From Komagataeibacter sucrofermentans DSM 15973 (GTDB taxonomy: Bacteria; Pseudomonadota; Alphaproteobacteria; Acetobacterales; Acetobacteraceae): a DNA stretch of 64,000 nt. The stretch's first letter is position 1. Each line of letters starts with the position of its first letter. The DNA lies in assembly GCF_040581405.1 (NCBI RefSeq), contig NZ_CP137157.1, positions 2,602,001 through 2,666,000 on the forward strand, read 5' to 3'. The notes beneath the pieces were generated by a model. That model worked only from the letters and a program-made list of their open reading frames with translations, did no database searches and was not told where the DNA came from. Shown one piece after another: positions 52,294 through 61,193 of this stretch. A program made the translations under genes and the position numbers.

Positions 52294-53439
52294 TCAGGGT
52301 GAGGGGCGGGCACGACCCTCCGGCATGGGAACGGACGCTGCCTTGCCCGCGGGCTCGAATCCGGCCTCGGCCACCAAAGGGTGGCCACCAAGCGGGAACG
52401 GACCATCATCCGTGCGCCCGTCCGACCAGATATTCCGCACGGCCAGCCGCATGTCGGCATGCAGCAGGCCTACAGCGAAACGCATGACAGGGGTCCAATG
52501 TTCCCCATCCTGCTGTTCCAGCCGGTCAAGCAGGGGGCGCATGTCATCATCAGGCAGGGCGTGGCCGCGCCGGGTTGCGGCCAGTTGGTCGCACCGCGCG
52601 GCCATCTGGCCCAGCACATCAACCAGCATGTCACGCTCATGGGCGAGGATATCGCCCGTATGGGCGGTTTCGCCCTCGGTGCCCGCGCGCGCGATGAAAA
52701 TGGCATCCGAGCGGATCCGGCGCAAAAGCCCCGGCAGGCGCAGCACCAGCGGGTCGTGCTTGGCCAGCGAGGACGGGTGCTCCACCTCCGCCTCCTGCAC
52801 GCCGTCATTCATGTCCTGCAGCAGGGAGCGGCACATCGTATCGATGGTGGCCAGCGCGTCATGGTCCGGGTGGTTCTGCAACGCGCCCGAGAGCAGGTCG
52901 GACAGGCGGCGCAGCAGGCTTGCGGCATTGCCCAGCACCTCGCGTCGCGCCTCGCCACGCAACACGAAGAACGAGACGGCAAACGACACCACCACCCCGG
53001 TCATGATCGAGGCGATGCGCTGTAGCGGGCGCGAAAACGGCTCGCCCGTGGCGGGGAACAGCAACACCACCATGAGGGTGACGATGGCCACCCGCATCTT
53101 GGGCCGCAGCGCCACGAGCACGGCCAGCGGCATGAGCATGACCCAGAACACCATGCCCACCGAGAGCGAGGTATACTGCTCGAGCGCAATGGCGGACATG
53201 CCCGCCGCAGCCCCGATGAGCGTGCCCACGATCTGCTCGCGCCCGGTCGAGAGCGTTTGCGTCAGGCGGCTCTGGGTAATGACGATGACCGAGGTAATCA
53301 GCGCCCAGACCGGCTCATCAAGATGGATGATGGTGGCGACAATGCCGGACAGGATGAGCGAGACATTCATCCGCACGACCTGCCGCCACGTACCCCGCCC
53401 TATAATGGAGTAAAGCAGGTTTTTCAGGCGTTCAGGCAT
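52294..53439 (-). CDS. FUSC-family inner-membrane protein
   Basis: The 381-residue product has an N-terminal membrane region of about five or six helices (residues 18-165: MNVSLILSGIVATIIHLDEPVWALITSVIVIT, LIGAAAGMSAIAL, FWVMLMPLAVLVAL, VAIVTLMVVLLFPAT, SIMTGVVVSFAVSFFVL). A cytoplasmic helical domain of about 200 residues follows. This half-FUSC (fusaric acid resistance / aromatic exporter-like) layout is found in envelope-stress operons. The substrate is unknown. It starts 5 nt after the Do-protease stop, so coexpression with a periplasmic protease is likely. Confidence 0.85.
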   Translation of the reverse strand: MPERLKNLLYSIIGRGTWRQVVRMNVSLILSGIVATIIHLDEPVWALITSVIVITQSRLTQTLSTGREQIVGTLIGAAAGMSAIALEQYTSLSVGMVFWVMLMPLAVLVALRPKMRVAIVTLMVVLLFPATGEPFSRPLQRIASIMTGVVVSFAVSFFVLRGEARREVLGNAASLLRRLSDLLSGALQNHPDHDALATIDTMCRSLLQDMNDGVQEAEVEHPSSLAKHDPLVLRLPGLLRRIRSDAIFIARAGTEGETAHTGDILAHERDMLVDVLGQMAARCDQLAATRRGHALPDDDMRPLLDRLEQQDGEHWTPVMRFAVGLLHADMRLAVRNIWSDGRTDDGPFPLGGHPLVAEAGFEPAGKAASVPMPEGRARPSP

Positions 53440-53444
53440 GCGGC

Positions 53445-55028
53445 TCAGTGCCCGCTCCCCTCAGGCAGGGGGAAAGGCACCCAGCGCAGGCCATCGGCGT
53501 TCTGCACCAGGAACAGCACGGTCTTGCGGTGCTGGGCGCGGGCGGCGTCGATCTGGCGGCGCAGGTCGGCTGGCGTGTTCACCGCTGACTGCTGCACCTC
53601 GGTCACCACGTCACCGGGGCGCAGGCCGCGCTCGGCGGCGGGGCTGTCATCGGTCACGCCGGTGACCAGCACGCCCTTCTGCCCTTCGGCCATGTTGTAT
53701 TTCTGGCGCGCGATGTCATCGATCTCGCCAACCGTAAAGCCCATGCCCGCAATGGCCAGGCTGCCCTGTGCGGGGTTCTTGCTGGCGGGCTTGCTGTCGG
53801 CCTTGTCGGTCTTTTCCTCGGGCAGGGCACCGATGGTAATGGCCACGTTCATCTGCTGGCCCTTACGCCAGATGCCCAGATGCGCGACACTGCCCCCCGC
53901 AAGCTCGGCCACGAGGCGCGGCAGGGCGCGGCCATCAATGTCCTTGCCGTTCAGGCTCTGGATCACATCCCCGGTCTGCAGATGCGCCACTGCTGCGGGG
54001 CCCTTGGGCTCAACGCCCGCGATCAGCGCGCCGTGGGGGCTTTTCAGGCCCAGGCCATCGGCAATTTCCTGCGTCACGTCCTGAATGCGCACGCCAATCC
54101 ACCCGCGCGTGACCCGGCCACGGTGGCGCAACTGCTCGATGATGCCCTGCGCTTCCGCCGAAGGGATGGAAAAACCGATGCCGACCGAACCGCCCGAAGG
54201 CGAGTAGATGGCCGTGTTGATGCCGATCACCTCGCCCTTGAGGTTGAACAGCGGCCCACCGGAATTGCCCTTGTTGATGGGCGCGTCGGTCTGGATGAAA
54301 TCATCATACGGCCCCTGCTCGATATTGCGCCCGCGCGAGGAGACGATGCCCGCCGTAACCGTGCCCGACAGGCCAAACGGGTTGCCGATGGCCAGCACCC
54401 AGTCACCCACGCGGGCGTGGTCGCTATCACCAAACGGCACGGCGGGCAGGGGTTTGGGGCTATCGACCTTCAGCACAGCAAGGTCGGTGCGGTCGTCATG
54501 GCCGAGCAGGCGGGCCTTGAGCACGGTGTTGTCCTGCAGCGTGATGGTGATCTGGTCGGCATGGCGCACGACGTGATTGTTGGTCACGACCACGCCCGAG
54601 GGGTCGATGATGAAGCCCGAGCCCAGCGCCTGCATCTTGCGTGGCGGCGCGTTGGGGCTGTCCTGGCGGTTCATGAAGTCGTGGAAGAACTTCTCGAATG
54701 GCGAACCTTCGGGGAAGTTGGGCACCTGCGGCGTGCTGTCGCCATCATCGCCGTCCTCATCATCCTCGCCGGGGCGGACCATCTCGGTGGTGGATACGTT
54801 CACCACGGCGGGCAGCAGCCTTGCCGCGAGATCGGCAAAGCTGTCGGGCATGTTGCGCCCCTCGCCGGGCAGGCGCAGCGGCGCTGTTGCGGCAGGCGGC
54901 GTGGTGGGCGCCGGAACGGGCGTTGACGCCGGGGCGGGATCAGCCGCGCGGGCGGCCTGGCCCCCAAGGGCCGTGACCAGCCCCATGGCAAGGCAGGATC
55001 GGGAAAAGACTGCGGCGCGAAAGGACAT
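53445..55028 (-). CDS. degP: periplasmic Do-type serine protease/chaperone (DegP/HtrA)
   Basis: The 527-residue product has a signal peptide (about 1-28, ending QAARA), a Pro/Ala-rich spacer, a trypsin-like domain with the triad in VVTNNHVVRHAD (His), RTDLAVLKVDS (Asp) and NKGNSGGPLFN (Ser), and two C-terminal PDZ domains (about 300-400 and 430-510). Both proteolytic and chaperone activities in the periplasm are expected. An acidic insert (GEDDEDGDDGDS) lies in the LA loop region. It heads an operon with the FUSC protein and mannitol dehydrogenase and follows opgC. Confidence 0.95.
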   Translation of the reverse strand: MSFRAAVFSRSCLAMGLVTALGGQAARAADPAPASTPVPAPTTPPAATAPLRLPGEGRNMPDSFADLAARLLPAVVNVSTTEMVRPGEDDEDGDDGDSTPQVPNFPEGSPFEKFFHDFMNRQDSPNAPPRKMQALGSGFIIDPSGVVVTNNHVVRHADQITITLQDNTVLKARLLGHDDRTDLAVLKVDSPKPLPAVPFGDSDHARVGDWVLAIGNPFGLSGTVTAGIVSSRGRNIEQGPYDDFIQTDAPINKGNSGGPLFNLKGEVIGINTAIYSPSGGSVGIGFSIPSAEAQGIIEQLRHRGRVTRGWIGVRIQDVTQEIADGLGLKSPHGALIAGVEPKGPAAVAHLQTGDVIQSLNGKDIDGRALPRLVAELAGGSVAHLGIWRKGQQMNVAITIGALPEEKTDKADSKPASKNPAQGSLAIAGMGFTVGEIDDIARQKYNMAEGQKGVLVTGVTDDSPAAERGLRPGDVVTEVQQSAVNTPADLRRQIDAARAQHRKTVLFLVQNADGLRWVPFPLPEGSGH

Positions 55029-55108
55029 GGGGCTCTTACATCCTGCTGAACGGGATCGATCGGACCGGCACCTATATCACGCCCTTTACGGGGGCGGAAA
55101 CCACAGCT

Positions 55109-56269
55109 TCAGCCCCGGCATAACGGGGCGCGGGCGGGCACCGTGTCCGGCATGGCGGCGCGTGCCTGCCGGGCCGCCACGCGCTGGCGCTCCTTCACCC
55201 TTGCCACGGCCAGCAGCACGTAAAAACCCGCCACGTTCACCGCCACCTGCATCATCCACCCGGTGCCAAAACTCGTCAGCACCAGCCGCCCGTACAGGTC
55301 AACCAGCGTGCCTGCGGTGAAGATTTCGAGCGAATGGCGGCCAAACAGCGCCATGAGCTGGCCCGGCCGCGTGCTGGCCCACACGGTCGCGCGCGGCGAA
55401 GACTGCACGAGGTAGAACAGGGCCAGCACATCAACCAGCCGCCATGGCGAGAGGATCATCTTGTCGGGCACCGCCATGACCACGGGCCGCAGGTCGGCAA
55501 ATCCCCAGTCTATCCACGGAAAGGACTGCACGGCAGAAAACATCAGGTAGAGCATGCACAGCGCCGCAAGCAGGCGCGAGCGCGGCAGGCTGCCATCATG
55601 CTGCCCCGCAACCCGGGCGGCGCATACGCCCAGCACGAACAGGAACTGCCACGCCAGCGGGTCGAAATACCAGCCATCGGGGTCGAGCCAGTTGGGAAAA
55701 TTCAGGCGCGGGTCGTAATTGACCCCCAGCCATACCGCCGCACTCAGCCCCAGCACCACCGGCGTGCCCACCCCGCGCAGCAGGGCGTAAAGCGGGGCAA
55801 AGCCCAGCAGCAGCACGATATAGAGCGGCAGGATGTTGAGGTTGCCCGGCAGCGCCACGAGCGAGAGCACCCGCCAGACCGAATCAAGCCCATGCGCCAG
55901 TTCCGGCTCCAGAAAATCAACCGGCACCGGCCAGAAATGCCGCCAGATGCGGATGGTGGCGATACACACCACCACCATCACGATCTGGAACACGTAAAGC
56001 TGCCAGCACCGCCGCCCGATGCGCGCCAGAACCGCGACCACCGGCTTTTTGGCAAAGGCGCGGCCATAGGCCAGCCATGAGGCATAACCCGCCAGCAGCA
56101 CGAACACCTCTGCCGCATCGGCAAAGCCGATATTGCGCATGGTGAAGCGGTTGAGCCAGTTCTGGGGAATATGGTCGATGCACATCATGAGCAGCGCCAC
56201 CCCCCGCAGGGCATCGATACGGTGGTCGCGCCGGTGCGGGGCCTGCGCCCGCTCGCTGGAAATGCCCAT
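55109..56269 (-). CDS. opgC: OPG succinyl/acyltransferase OpgC
   Basis: From the ATG at 56269, with GGGAG upstream, the product is 386 residues. It has about ten membrane helices and the OpgC-domain features RIDALRGVALLMMCIDHIPQNWLNRFTMRNIGFADAAEVFVLLAGYAS near the N-terminus and GRHSLEIFTAGTLVDLYGR near the C-terminus. OpgC decorates osmoregulated periplasmic glucans with succinyl or other groups. It lies about 6 kb from opgH-opgD, so the OPG genes are split but in the same region. It is divergent from the Mrp/ApbC gene. Confidence 0.92.
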   Translation of the reverse strand: MGISSERAQAPHRRDHRIDALRGVALLMMCIDHIPQNWLNRFTMRNIGFADAAEVFVLLAGYASWLAYGRAFAKKPVVAVLARIGRRCWQLYVFQIVMVVVCIATIRIWRHFWPVPVDFLEPELAHGLDSVWRVLSLVALPGNLNILPLYIVLLLGFAPLYALLRGVGTPVVLGLSAAVWLGVNYDPRLNFPNWLDPDGWYFDPLAWQFLFVLGVCAARVAGQHDGSLPRSRLLAALCMLYLMFSAVQSFPWIDWGFADLRPVVMAVPDKMILSPWRLVDVLALFYLVQSSPRATVWASTRPGQLMALFGRHSLEIFTAGTLVDLYGRLVLTSFGTGWMMQVAVNVAGFYVLLAVARVKERQRVAARQARAAMPDTVPARAPLCRG

Positions 56270-56492
56270 GATGCTCCCTGCCTGCCTCAACACGATGCGA
56301 CCGGGCCATGGGCCGGTGCCGCCCGATGAGCGTAAAGCAGCAAATCGGATCGCAAACCATTCTCATCATGGCAGGGATGCCCCGCAACACTGTCATGGCG
56401 CGCGACTGGCCGCCTGCGCACCGTTTCATGACTCGACCGCCCTGCCCTCCCCCTTCTATACCCGCACGGGCGAGAGAGCAGGGAGCGCAATC

Positions 56493-57629
56493 ATGACCAG
56501 TCCCGACCGGGCAACCATAGAAACCGTGCTACGACAGGTGCGCACAGTCGATAATACCGCAAGCATCACGGAACTGGGCAGCCTTGATGCCTTCATGATG
56601 CGTGATGGCGTGCTCCATGTCGCGCTTGCGACCGACCGGGCGCGGGCCGAACGCCTGCAACCCCTGCTGCCCGCACTCGAACGCGCCCTTGTTGCAGCAG
56701 TTCCCGGCAGCACGGGGGCCAGCGTCATCCTGACCGCGCACCGCCCGGCCCCGCCGCCTACCGCGCCTGCGCCTGCGGCAGGCGGCGGTCACCGCCCGCT
56801 TAACCTTGGCGGTGGCAAGGCAGGCAAGGCCCCCACCGGCCCGCTGCCCGCAGGTGTGGGCGTGGTCATTGCCGTGGCCTCGGGCAAGGGGGGCGTTGGC
56901 AAGTCCACCACGGCGGTCAACCTTGCCGTGGGGCTGGGACTGGAAGGGCTGAAAGTGGGCTTGATGGATGCCGACGTGCATGGCCCCTCCCTGCCCCGCA
57001 TGATGGGCGTGAACGGTCAGCCCGAAGTGCGTGATGGCCGCCTGATCCCGCCGCATAAATGGGGCATTTCCGCCATGTCGATCGGCATGCTGGTGGAAGA
57101 AGACAAGGCCATGATCTGGCGCGGGCCAATGGTGATGGGTGCCATCGGCCAGTTGCTGAGCGATGTGGAATGGGGCGCGCTTGACGTGCTGGTGGTGGAC
57201 ATGCCGCCCGGTACGGGGGATGCGCAGTTGACCCTTGCGCAGAAAACCGCGCTGGCCGGGGCCATTATCGTCTCCACCCCGCAGGACATCGCCCTGCTCG
57301 ATGCGCGGCGCGGTGTGACCATGTTCGAGAAGATGAACGTGCCGGTGCTGGGCGTTGTGGAGAACATGTCCTATTTCTGCTGCCCCAACTGCAATCACCG
57401 CACCGAGCTGTTTGGCCACGGTGGGGCACGGGCGGAAGCTGAAAAGATGGGCGTGCCCTTTCTGGGCGAGATCCCGCTGCTGGTCGATATCCGCGCCAGC
57501 GCCGATGAGGGTGCCCCCATCGTGATCGCGGCCCCCGACAGCCCGGCAGGCCAGGCCTATCGCGCGCTGGCCCATACGGTAGGCACGGCGTTGCGCCGGC
57601 TGCTGGACAAGAAAAACATCAGAACCTGA
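56493..57629 (+). CDS. apbC: Mrp/ApbC-type iron-sulfur cluster carrier ATPase
   Basis: From the ATG at 56493, preceded by GGGAG, the product is 378 residues. An N-terminal MIP18/DUF59-like region (about 1-95) is followed by an Ala/Pro linker and the ParA-type ATPase domain with the deviant Walker A IAVASGKGGVGKSTTAVNLAVGL, DADVHGPSLPRMMG, VVDMPPGTGDAQLTLAQ and the Fe-S ligand pair SYFCCPNCNHRTELFG. It carries and delivers [4Fe-4S] clusters. Many upstream frames extend the ORF, but the family begins at this ATG. It is divergent from opgC. Confidence 0.96.
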   Translation: MTSPDRATIETVLRQVRTVDNTASITELGSLDAFMMRDGVLHVALATDRARAERLQPLLPALERALVAAVPGSTGASVILTAHRPAPPPTAPAPAAGGGHRPLNLGGGKAGKAPTGPLPAGVGVVIAVASGKGGVGKSTTAVNLAVGLGLEGLKVGLMDADVHGPSLPRMMGVNGQPEVRDGRLIPPHKWGISAMSIGMLVEEDKAMIWRGPMVMGAIGQLLSDVEWGALDVLVVDMPPGTGDAQLTLAQKTALAGAIIVSTPQDIALLDARRGVTMFEKMNVPVLGVVENMSYFCCPNCNHRTELFGHGGARAEAEKMGVPFLGEIPLLVDIRASADEGAPIVIAAPDSPAGQAYRALAHTVGTALRRLLDKKNIRT

Positions 57630-57715
57630 AAATAGGGGCAAAGGATCATGCATGCCCCCTGATATTTAAACATATCAAGAGAAACGAAAACTTTTCTTTC
57701 AGAAAGGGTATTCTG

Positions 57716-58873
57716 ATGCAGGCACTCATCATGATAGGATTTATTTTTATATGCATGTCTGCATTAGTGCTTGTTTTTAGCACGCCATTATTCAGTTTTC
57801 TTGATAAGGCAGAAACCGGGCGCAATCATCATATTGATGGGCTCAGATTTTTTCTGGCTATTTTTGTCGCGTTTCACCACATGATCTATTGCTATCGGTG
57901 GTATCATGGCTTGGACTGGACGCCTGATAATATTTTGTACCCGTTCAATGCACAGCTGGGTCCATTCGCGGTTACATTATTTTTTATGCTGTCTTCCTAC
58001 CTTATAACCAGAAGAAATTACAGCAACACCGCAGAATGGATACAGTTTTATATAAAAAGATTTTTCAGAATAGCGCCCATGGCATGGTTTTCAGCACTCA
58101 TATGCATTGTAACCGCGCTTGTTTATGGCAATGGATTCCATGATATTGATGCTTATGCAGCATCGGAATGGATGAACTTTGGCATTAGTCTTGAAAGGCA
58201 CGATATAAACAGCTTTTATAAAATGTGGGTCGTCAATGCAGGCGTCATGTGGACCCTGTCATGGGAGTGGATGCTTTATTTCTCCCTACCCATCATTATG
58301 ATTTTACGCGAAAAACTTCCGCCATTTACAGTATCCGCATTGATGATTTTTTCATGTGCATATGGATACGCAATGTACAATGATTCAAACATCCTCCTGC
58401 TATCCTGCTTTGCCTATGGTATCCTTGCAAGAGATTTACAGACACAGTTCAAATCTTCAAATGCGTTTAAATGCATAGTATCAATATCAATGCTGGTATT
58501 CATATTCGGATTTGGATTTGGATTCGGTTTTCCTGAAACAGCTTATACACCTTACAAGATATTTTTCTCATTCGTTCTGTTTCTACAGATATGCCAGGGA
58601 TATGATTTTGGGGGCCTGCTGCGTCTTCCCGGTGTCGTGCGCCTGGGCGAGATCAGTTATAGCTTCTACCTCCTGCACGGCACATTCCTGTTCTATGTAA
58701 ACAGGGCTGTCTTCAATACCCATATCAGTCCGTTATTGTACGGAGCCATTCTGGTCGTAACTTTCCTCTGCACGGCGATTGCCTCAAGCCTGACGTTTAT
58801 TTTCATTGAAAAACCGGGCATGCGCCTGGGCAAACTGATCGGCAAACGGTTTGTTATCCAGCCATCAGCATAA
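57716..58873 (+). CDS. OafA/YrhL-type membrane acyltransferase (acyltransferase-3), AT-rich
   Basis: The 385-residue product has about ten membrane helices. It carries the acyltransferase-3 motifs HIDGLRFFLAIFVAFHHMIY (catalytic His-His-like pair), ALFFMLSSYLITRR-type segment as VTLFFMLSSYLITRRNY and a C-terminal GEISYSFYLLHGTFLFY. Such enzymes O-acylate cell-surface sugars. Nucleotides 57716-58600 are strongly AT-rich, with codon use unlike any other gene in the window. From about 58610 the gene switches to normal GC-rich usage. This suggests horizontal transfer with a mosaic 3' end. It reads convergently to djlA and overlaps a possible gene remnant. Confidence 0.9.
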   Translation: MQALIMIGFIFICMSALVLVFSTPLFSFLDKAETGRNHHIDGLRFFLAIFVAFHHMIYCYRWYHGLDWTPDNILYPFNAQLGPFAVTLFFMLSSYLITRRNYSNTAEWIQFYIKRFFRIAPMAWFSALICIVTALVYGNGFHDIDAYAASEWMNFGISLERHDINSFYKMWVVNAGVMWTLSWEWMLYFSLPIIMILREKLPPFTVSALMIFSCAYGYAMYNDSNILLLSCFAYGILARDLQTQFKSSNAFKCIVSISMLVFIFGFGFGFGFPETAYTPYKIFFSFVLFLQICQGYDFGGLLRLPGVVRLGEISYSFYLLHGTFLFYVNRAVFNTHISPLLYGAILVVTFLCTAIASSLTFIFIEKPGMRLGKLIGKRFVIQPSA

Positions 58874-58986
58874 AACGGTCCTGCTCCACGGCATTGACCA
58901 GAACGGGCCTCCACATGCCGGGATACGTGGCGATCAGGCCCATCTGGCAAAGCTGTGTCACCACCGCCGCAGCCTGTAGGCAGGGA
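58854..58986 (-). pseudogene. possible C-terminal remnant of a deleted resident gene
   Basis: On the minus strand an open stretch of about 40 codons ends TYPGMWRPVLVNAVEQDRF-MLMAG-stop at 58854-58856. It uses normal host codons and looks like the conserved tail of a protein. It has no start and abuts the djlA stop. Its last residues overlap the 3' end of the AT-rich acyltransferase gene, as if insertion removed the rest. I cannot identify the parent family. Confidence 0.25.
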
Positions 58987-59802
58987 TTACAGCTTGCGGT
59001 CGCGCTTGATGCGATCCCAGGCCGCATTGATCTGGGCAATCCGGGCCTCGCCCTGCGCGCGCAGGGCCTCGCTCGCCCCGCGTGCGGACAGCACATCGGG
59101 GTGGTGCTCGCGCACGAGGCGGCGCCAGACCACGCGCACTTCGTCATTGCTCGCATCGCGTGAAATGCCCAGCACCTCATAGGCGTCAACTTCGCTCACG
59201 CCGGGGCGGGCGCCGCCTTCGCGCGCGCGGTCCCAGGCGCCGGGGCTAAGGTTGAAGGCCCTGTGCACGCCGCGCAGGAAGGCTTCCTCGTGCATGTTCA
59301 CCTCGCCATCGGCGCGGGCAATGACGAACAGCGCGGCCAGCGCCTCCTCGAGCATGTCGGTCTTGTTGGCAAAGGCGCGGCCGAGTTCGGTGGCGAAGGC
59401 CTTGTAATCATCGGTGCGCTGGCGGGCGCTGTCGAACAGGCGGCCCACTTCCTTCATGTTCTCGGGCGGGAGATGGAAGCGGCGCTTGAAGGCATCGATC
59501 TCGGCACGGTTCACCGGCCCGTCGCACTTGGCCACCTTGGCGGACAGGATGATGATGACCAGCCCGTATAACTGGTCGCGCTTGCCCATGGCCGCCGCCA
59601 TCTTGGCCGCCATGAAGGTGGCCGCCCCGTTGGGGTCGGCATTGATGCGCGGGCCCCAGCGATCGGTCCAGCCGCCTGCCGGGGTTTCCAGCAATGAGCC
59701 GTTATCCGCCGCGTGCCCGAGCGCCGTGCCCACGACCGCGCCCATGGGGCCGCCAACCGCGAACCCCGCAACGCCACCAAAAATCTTGCCCCAGATCGCC
59801 AT
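58987..59802 (-). CDS. djlA: DjlA-like protein: glycine-zipper, TerB and J domain
   Basis: The 271-residue product has an N-terminal glycine-rich hydrophobic segment (FGGVAGFAVGGPMGAVVGTALG, about 8-30) that may be membrane-associated. A TerB-like helical region follows (about 75-185; AKVAKCDGPVNRAEIDAFKRRF, FVIARADGEVNMHEEAFLRGVHRAF), then a C-terminal J domain (about 205-271) with the HPD motif in REHHPDVLSARG. It matches the DjlA architecture, a membrane-linked DnaK co-chaperone. It lies 27 nt after the RHH gene and ends the que operon. Confidence 0.93.
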   Translation of the reverse strand: MAIWGKIFGGVAGFAVGGPMGAVVGTALGHAADNGSLLETPAGGWTDRWGPRINADPNGAATFMAAKMAAAMGKRDQLYGLVIIILSAKVAKCDGPVNRAEIDAFKRRFHLPPENMKEVGRLFDSARQRTDDYKAFATELGRAFANKTDMLEEALAALFVIARADGEVNMHEEAFLRGVHRAFNLSPGAWDRAREGGARPGVSEVDAYEVLGISRDASNDEVRVVWRRLVREHHPDVLSARGASEALRAQGEARIAQINAAWDRIKRDRKL

Positions 59803-59829
59803 GCCCCGAGGCTAGCACGATTTAGCCGG

Positions 59830-60129
59830 TCAACCCAACTGATCTTGCCTGTCGGTACCAGCCATTTCGGGCAGGGCTGGCATCCATTCGCGCAATGCCT
59901 CCACCCGCAGGGCGGAGGCCAGAGGCCGGTCGGGGGGACGTGCGGCATCGACCTGCCCCACAAGGGCTGCGAGCGCCAGCCCGCGTGCCTGTGCAATGAG
60001 GTGGAGCGCGTGCCAGAACTCCGGCTCCAGCGCCACGGAGGTGCGGTGGCCCGACAGGTTGAGGCTGCGCTTGTGCAGCATGCGCGCGCCCCGCTGGGCG
60101 GGCAGCGGCATGGCGGGCGGCCCGCTCAT
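59830..60129 (-). CDS. ribbon-helix-helix domain protein
   Basis: From the ATG at 60129, which overlaps the queG stop (ATGA), the product is 99 residues. It has an RHH_4-type fold: [47 protein letters not shown], with the polar beta strand before two helices. RHH_4 proteins of alphaproteobacteria usually act as small DNA-binding regulators. It is embedded between queG and djlA. Whether it regulates this operon is inference. Confidence 0.85.
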   Translation of the reverse strand: MSGPPAMPLPAQRGARMLHKRSLNLSGHRTSVALEPEFWHALHLIAQARGLALAALVGQVDAARPPDRPLASALRVEALREWMPALPEMAGTDRQDQLG

Positions 60130-61193
60130 GCGGGCAGCCTCAGCGTAGCCCACCGCGCGGCCTCGGCCACCACGGGGTCGGGGTCATTGCACAGGCGGGC
60201 CACCACCGGGCGCAGGGCAGCCTGCCCGCTATTGCCAATGGCCACCGCCACGTTGCGCACGAAGCGGTTGCGGCCAATGCGCTTGATGGGCGAACCGGAA
60301 AAACGCGCCCGGAAGCCTGCATCATCCAGCGCCGCCAATTCTGCCAAAGGGGGAGCATGCAGGTCATCGCGCGCGGCGAGCTTCATATGGCTGGTCGCCT
60401 GCGCGAATCGGTTCCATGGGCACACGGCAAGGCAGTCGTCGCAGCCATAGATGCGGTTGCCCATGGCCGGGCGCAGGGCCTCGGGAATCGGATCGCGGTT
60501 CTCGATGGTCAGATACGAAATGCAGCGCCGCGCATCCATTACGCCCGGCGCAGGAAAAGCATCGGTCGGGCAGGCATCAAGGCAGCGGGTGCAGGTGCCG
60601 CACCCCCCGCGCGAGGGCGCGGATTGCGGCAGGTCAAGCGTGGTATACACCTCGCCCAGAAACAGCCAGCTCCCGTGCTGGCGCGACACCAGCGAGGTGT
60701 GCTTGCCCTGCCAGCCCAGCCCCGCATTCTGCGCCAGCGGTTTTTCCATGACCGGGGCGGTATCGACAAACACCTTGACCTGCGCCTCATTGCCCGCGCG
60801 CCTGCCCTCGTTCACCACGAACTGCGCCAGATGCTTGAGCATGCCCTTGACCACGTCATGGTAGTCGCGATTGCGGGCATAGACGGAAATGTTGCCTGCA
60901 TCGGGCACGCGGGTGGTGGCCAGCGCGTCGCCCTGTGGTGCGTAGTTCAGCCCCAGCGCGATCACGCTGCGCACCTCGGGCCACAGGCCACGGGGGTCGC
61001 CGCGCTGGGCCATGCGCTCGGCCATCCAGCCCATGCTGCCCGCAAATCCGTTCTCCACAAAGGCGGCAAGGCGGGCACGCGTCGCATCATCAAGCCGGGC
61101 GGGCGCAAAGCCCACGGCATCAAAGCCCAGGCCACGCGCATGCTCGGCAATGCGGACCGCAAGGCGGGCCGGATCAGGCGACGCCTGTGCCAT
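60126..61193 (-). CDS. queG: epoxyqueuosine reductase
   Basis: The 355-residue product has two [4Fe-4S] ligand sets, [16 protein letters not shown] and [11 protein letters not shown], and the cobalamin/substrate-site region [31 protein letters not shown]. QueG uses cobalamin to reduce epoxyqueuosine to queuosine at the tRNA wobble position 34. Its ATG overlaps the tgt stop (TGATG), and its own stop overlaps the RHH start. A C-terminal HEAT-like extension ([35 protein letters not shown]) is typical of the long QueG form. Confidence 0.96.
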   Translation of the reverse strand: MAQASPDPARLAVRIAEHARGLGFDAVGFAPARLDDATRARLAAFVENGFAGSMGWMAERMAQRGDPRGLWPEVRSVIALGLNYAPQGDALATTRVPDAGNISVYARNRDYHDVVKGMLKHLAQFVVNEGRRAGNEAQVKVFVDTAPVMEKPLAQNAGLGWQGKHTSLVSRQHGSWLFLGEVYTTLDLPQSAPSRGGCGTCTRCLDACPTDAFPAPGVMDARRCISYLTIENRDPIPEALRPAMGNRIYGCDDCLAVCPWNRFAQATSHMKLAARDDLHAPPLAELAALDDAGFRARFSGSPIKRIGRNRFVRNVAVAIGNSGQAALRPVVARLCNDPDPVVAEAARWATLRLPA

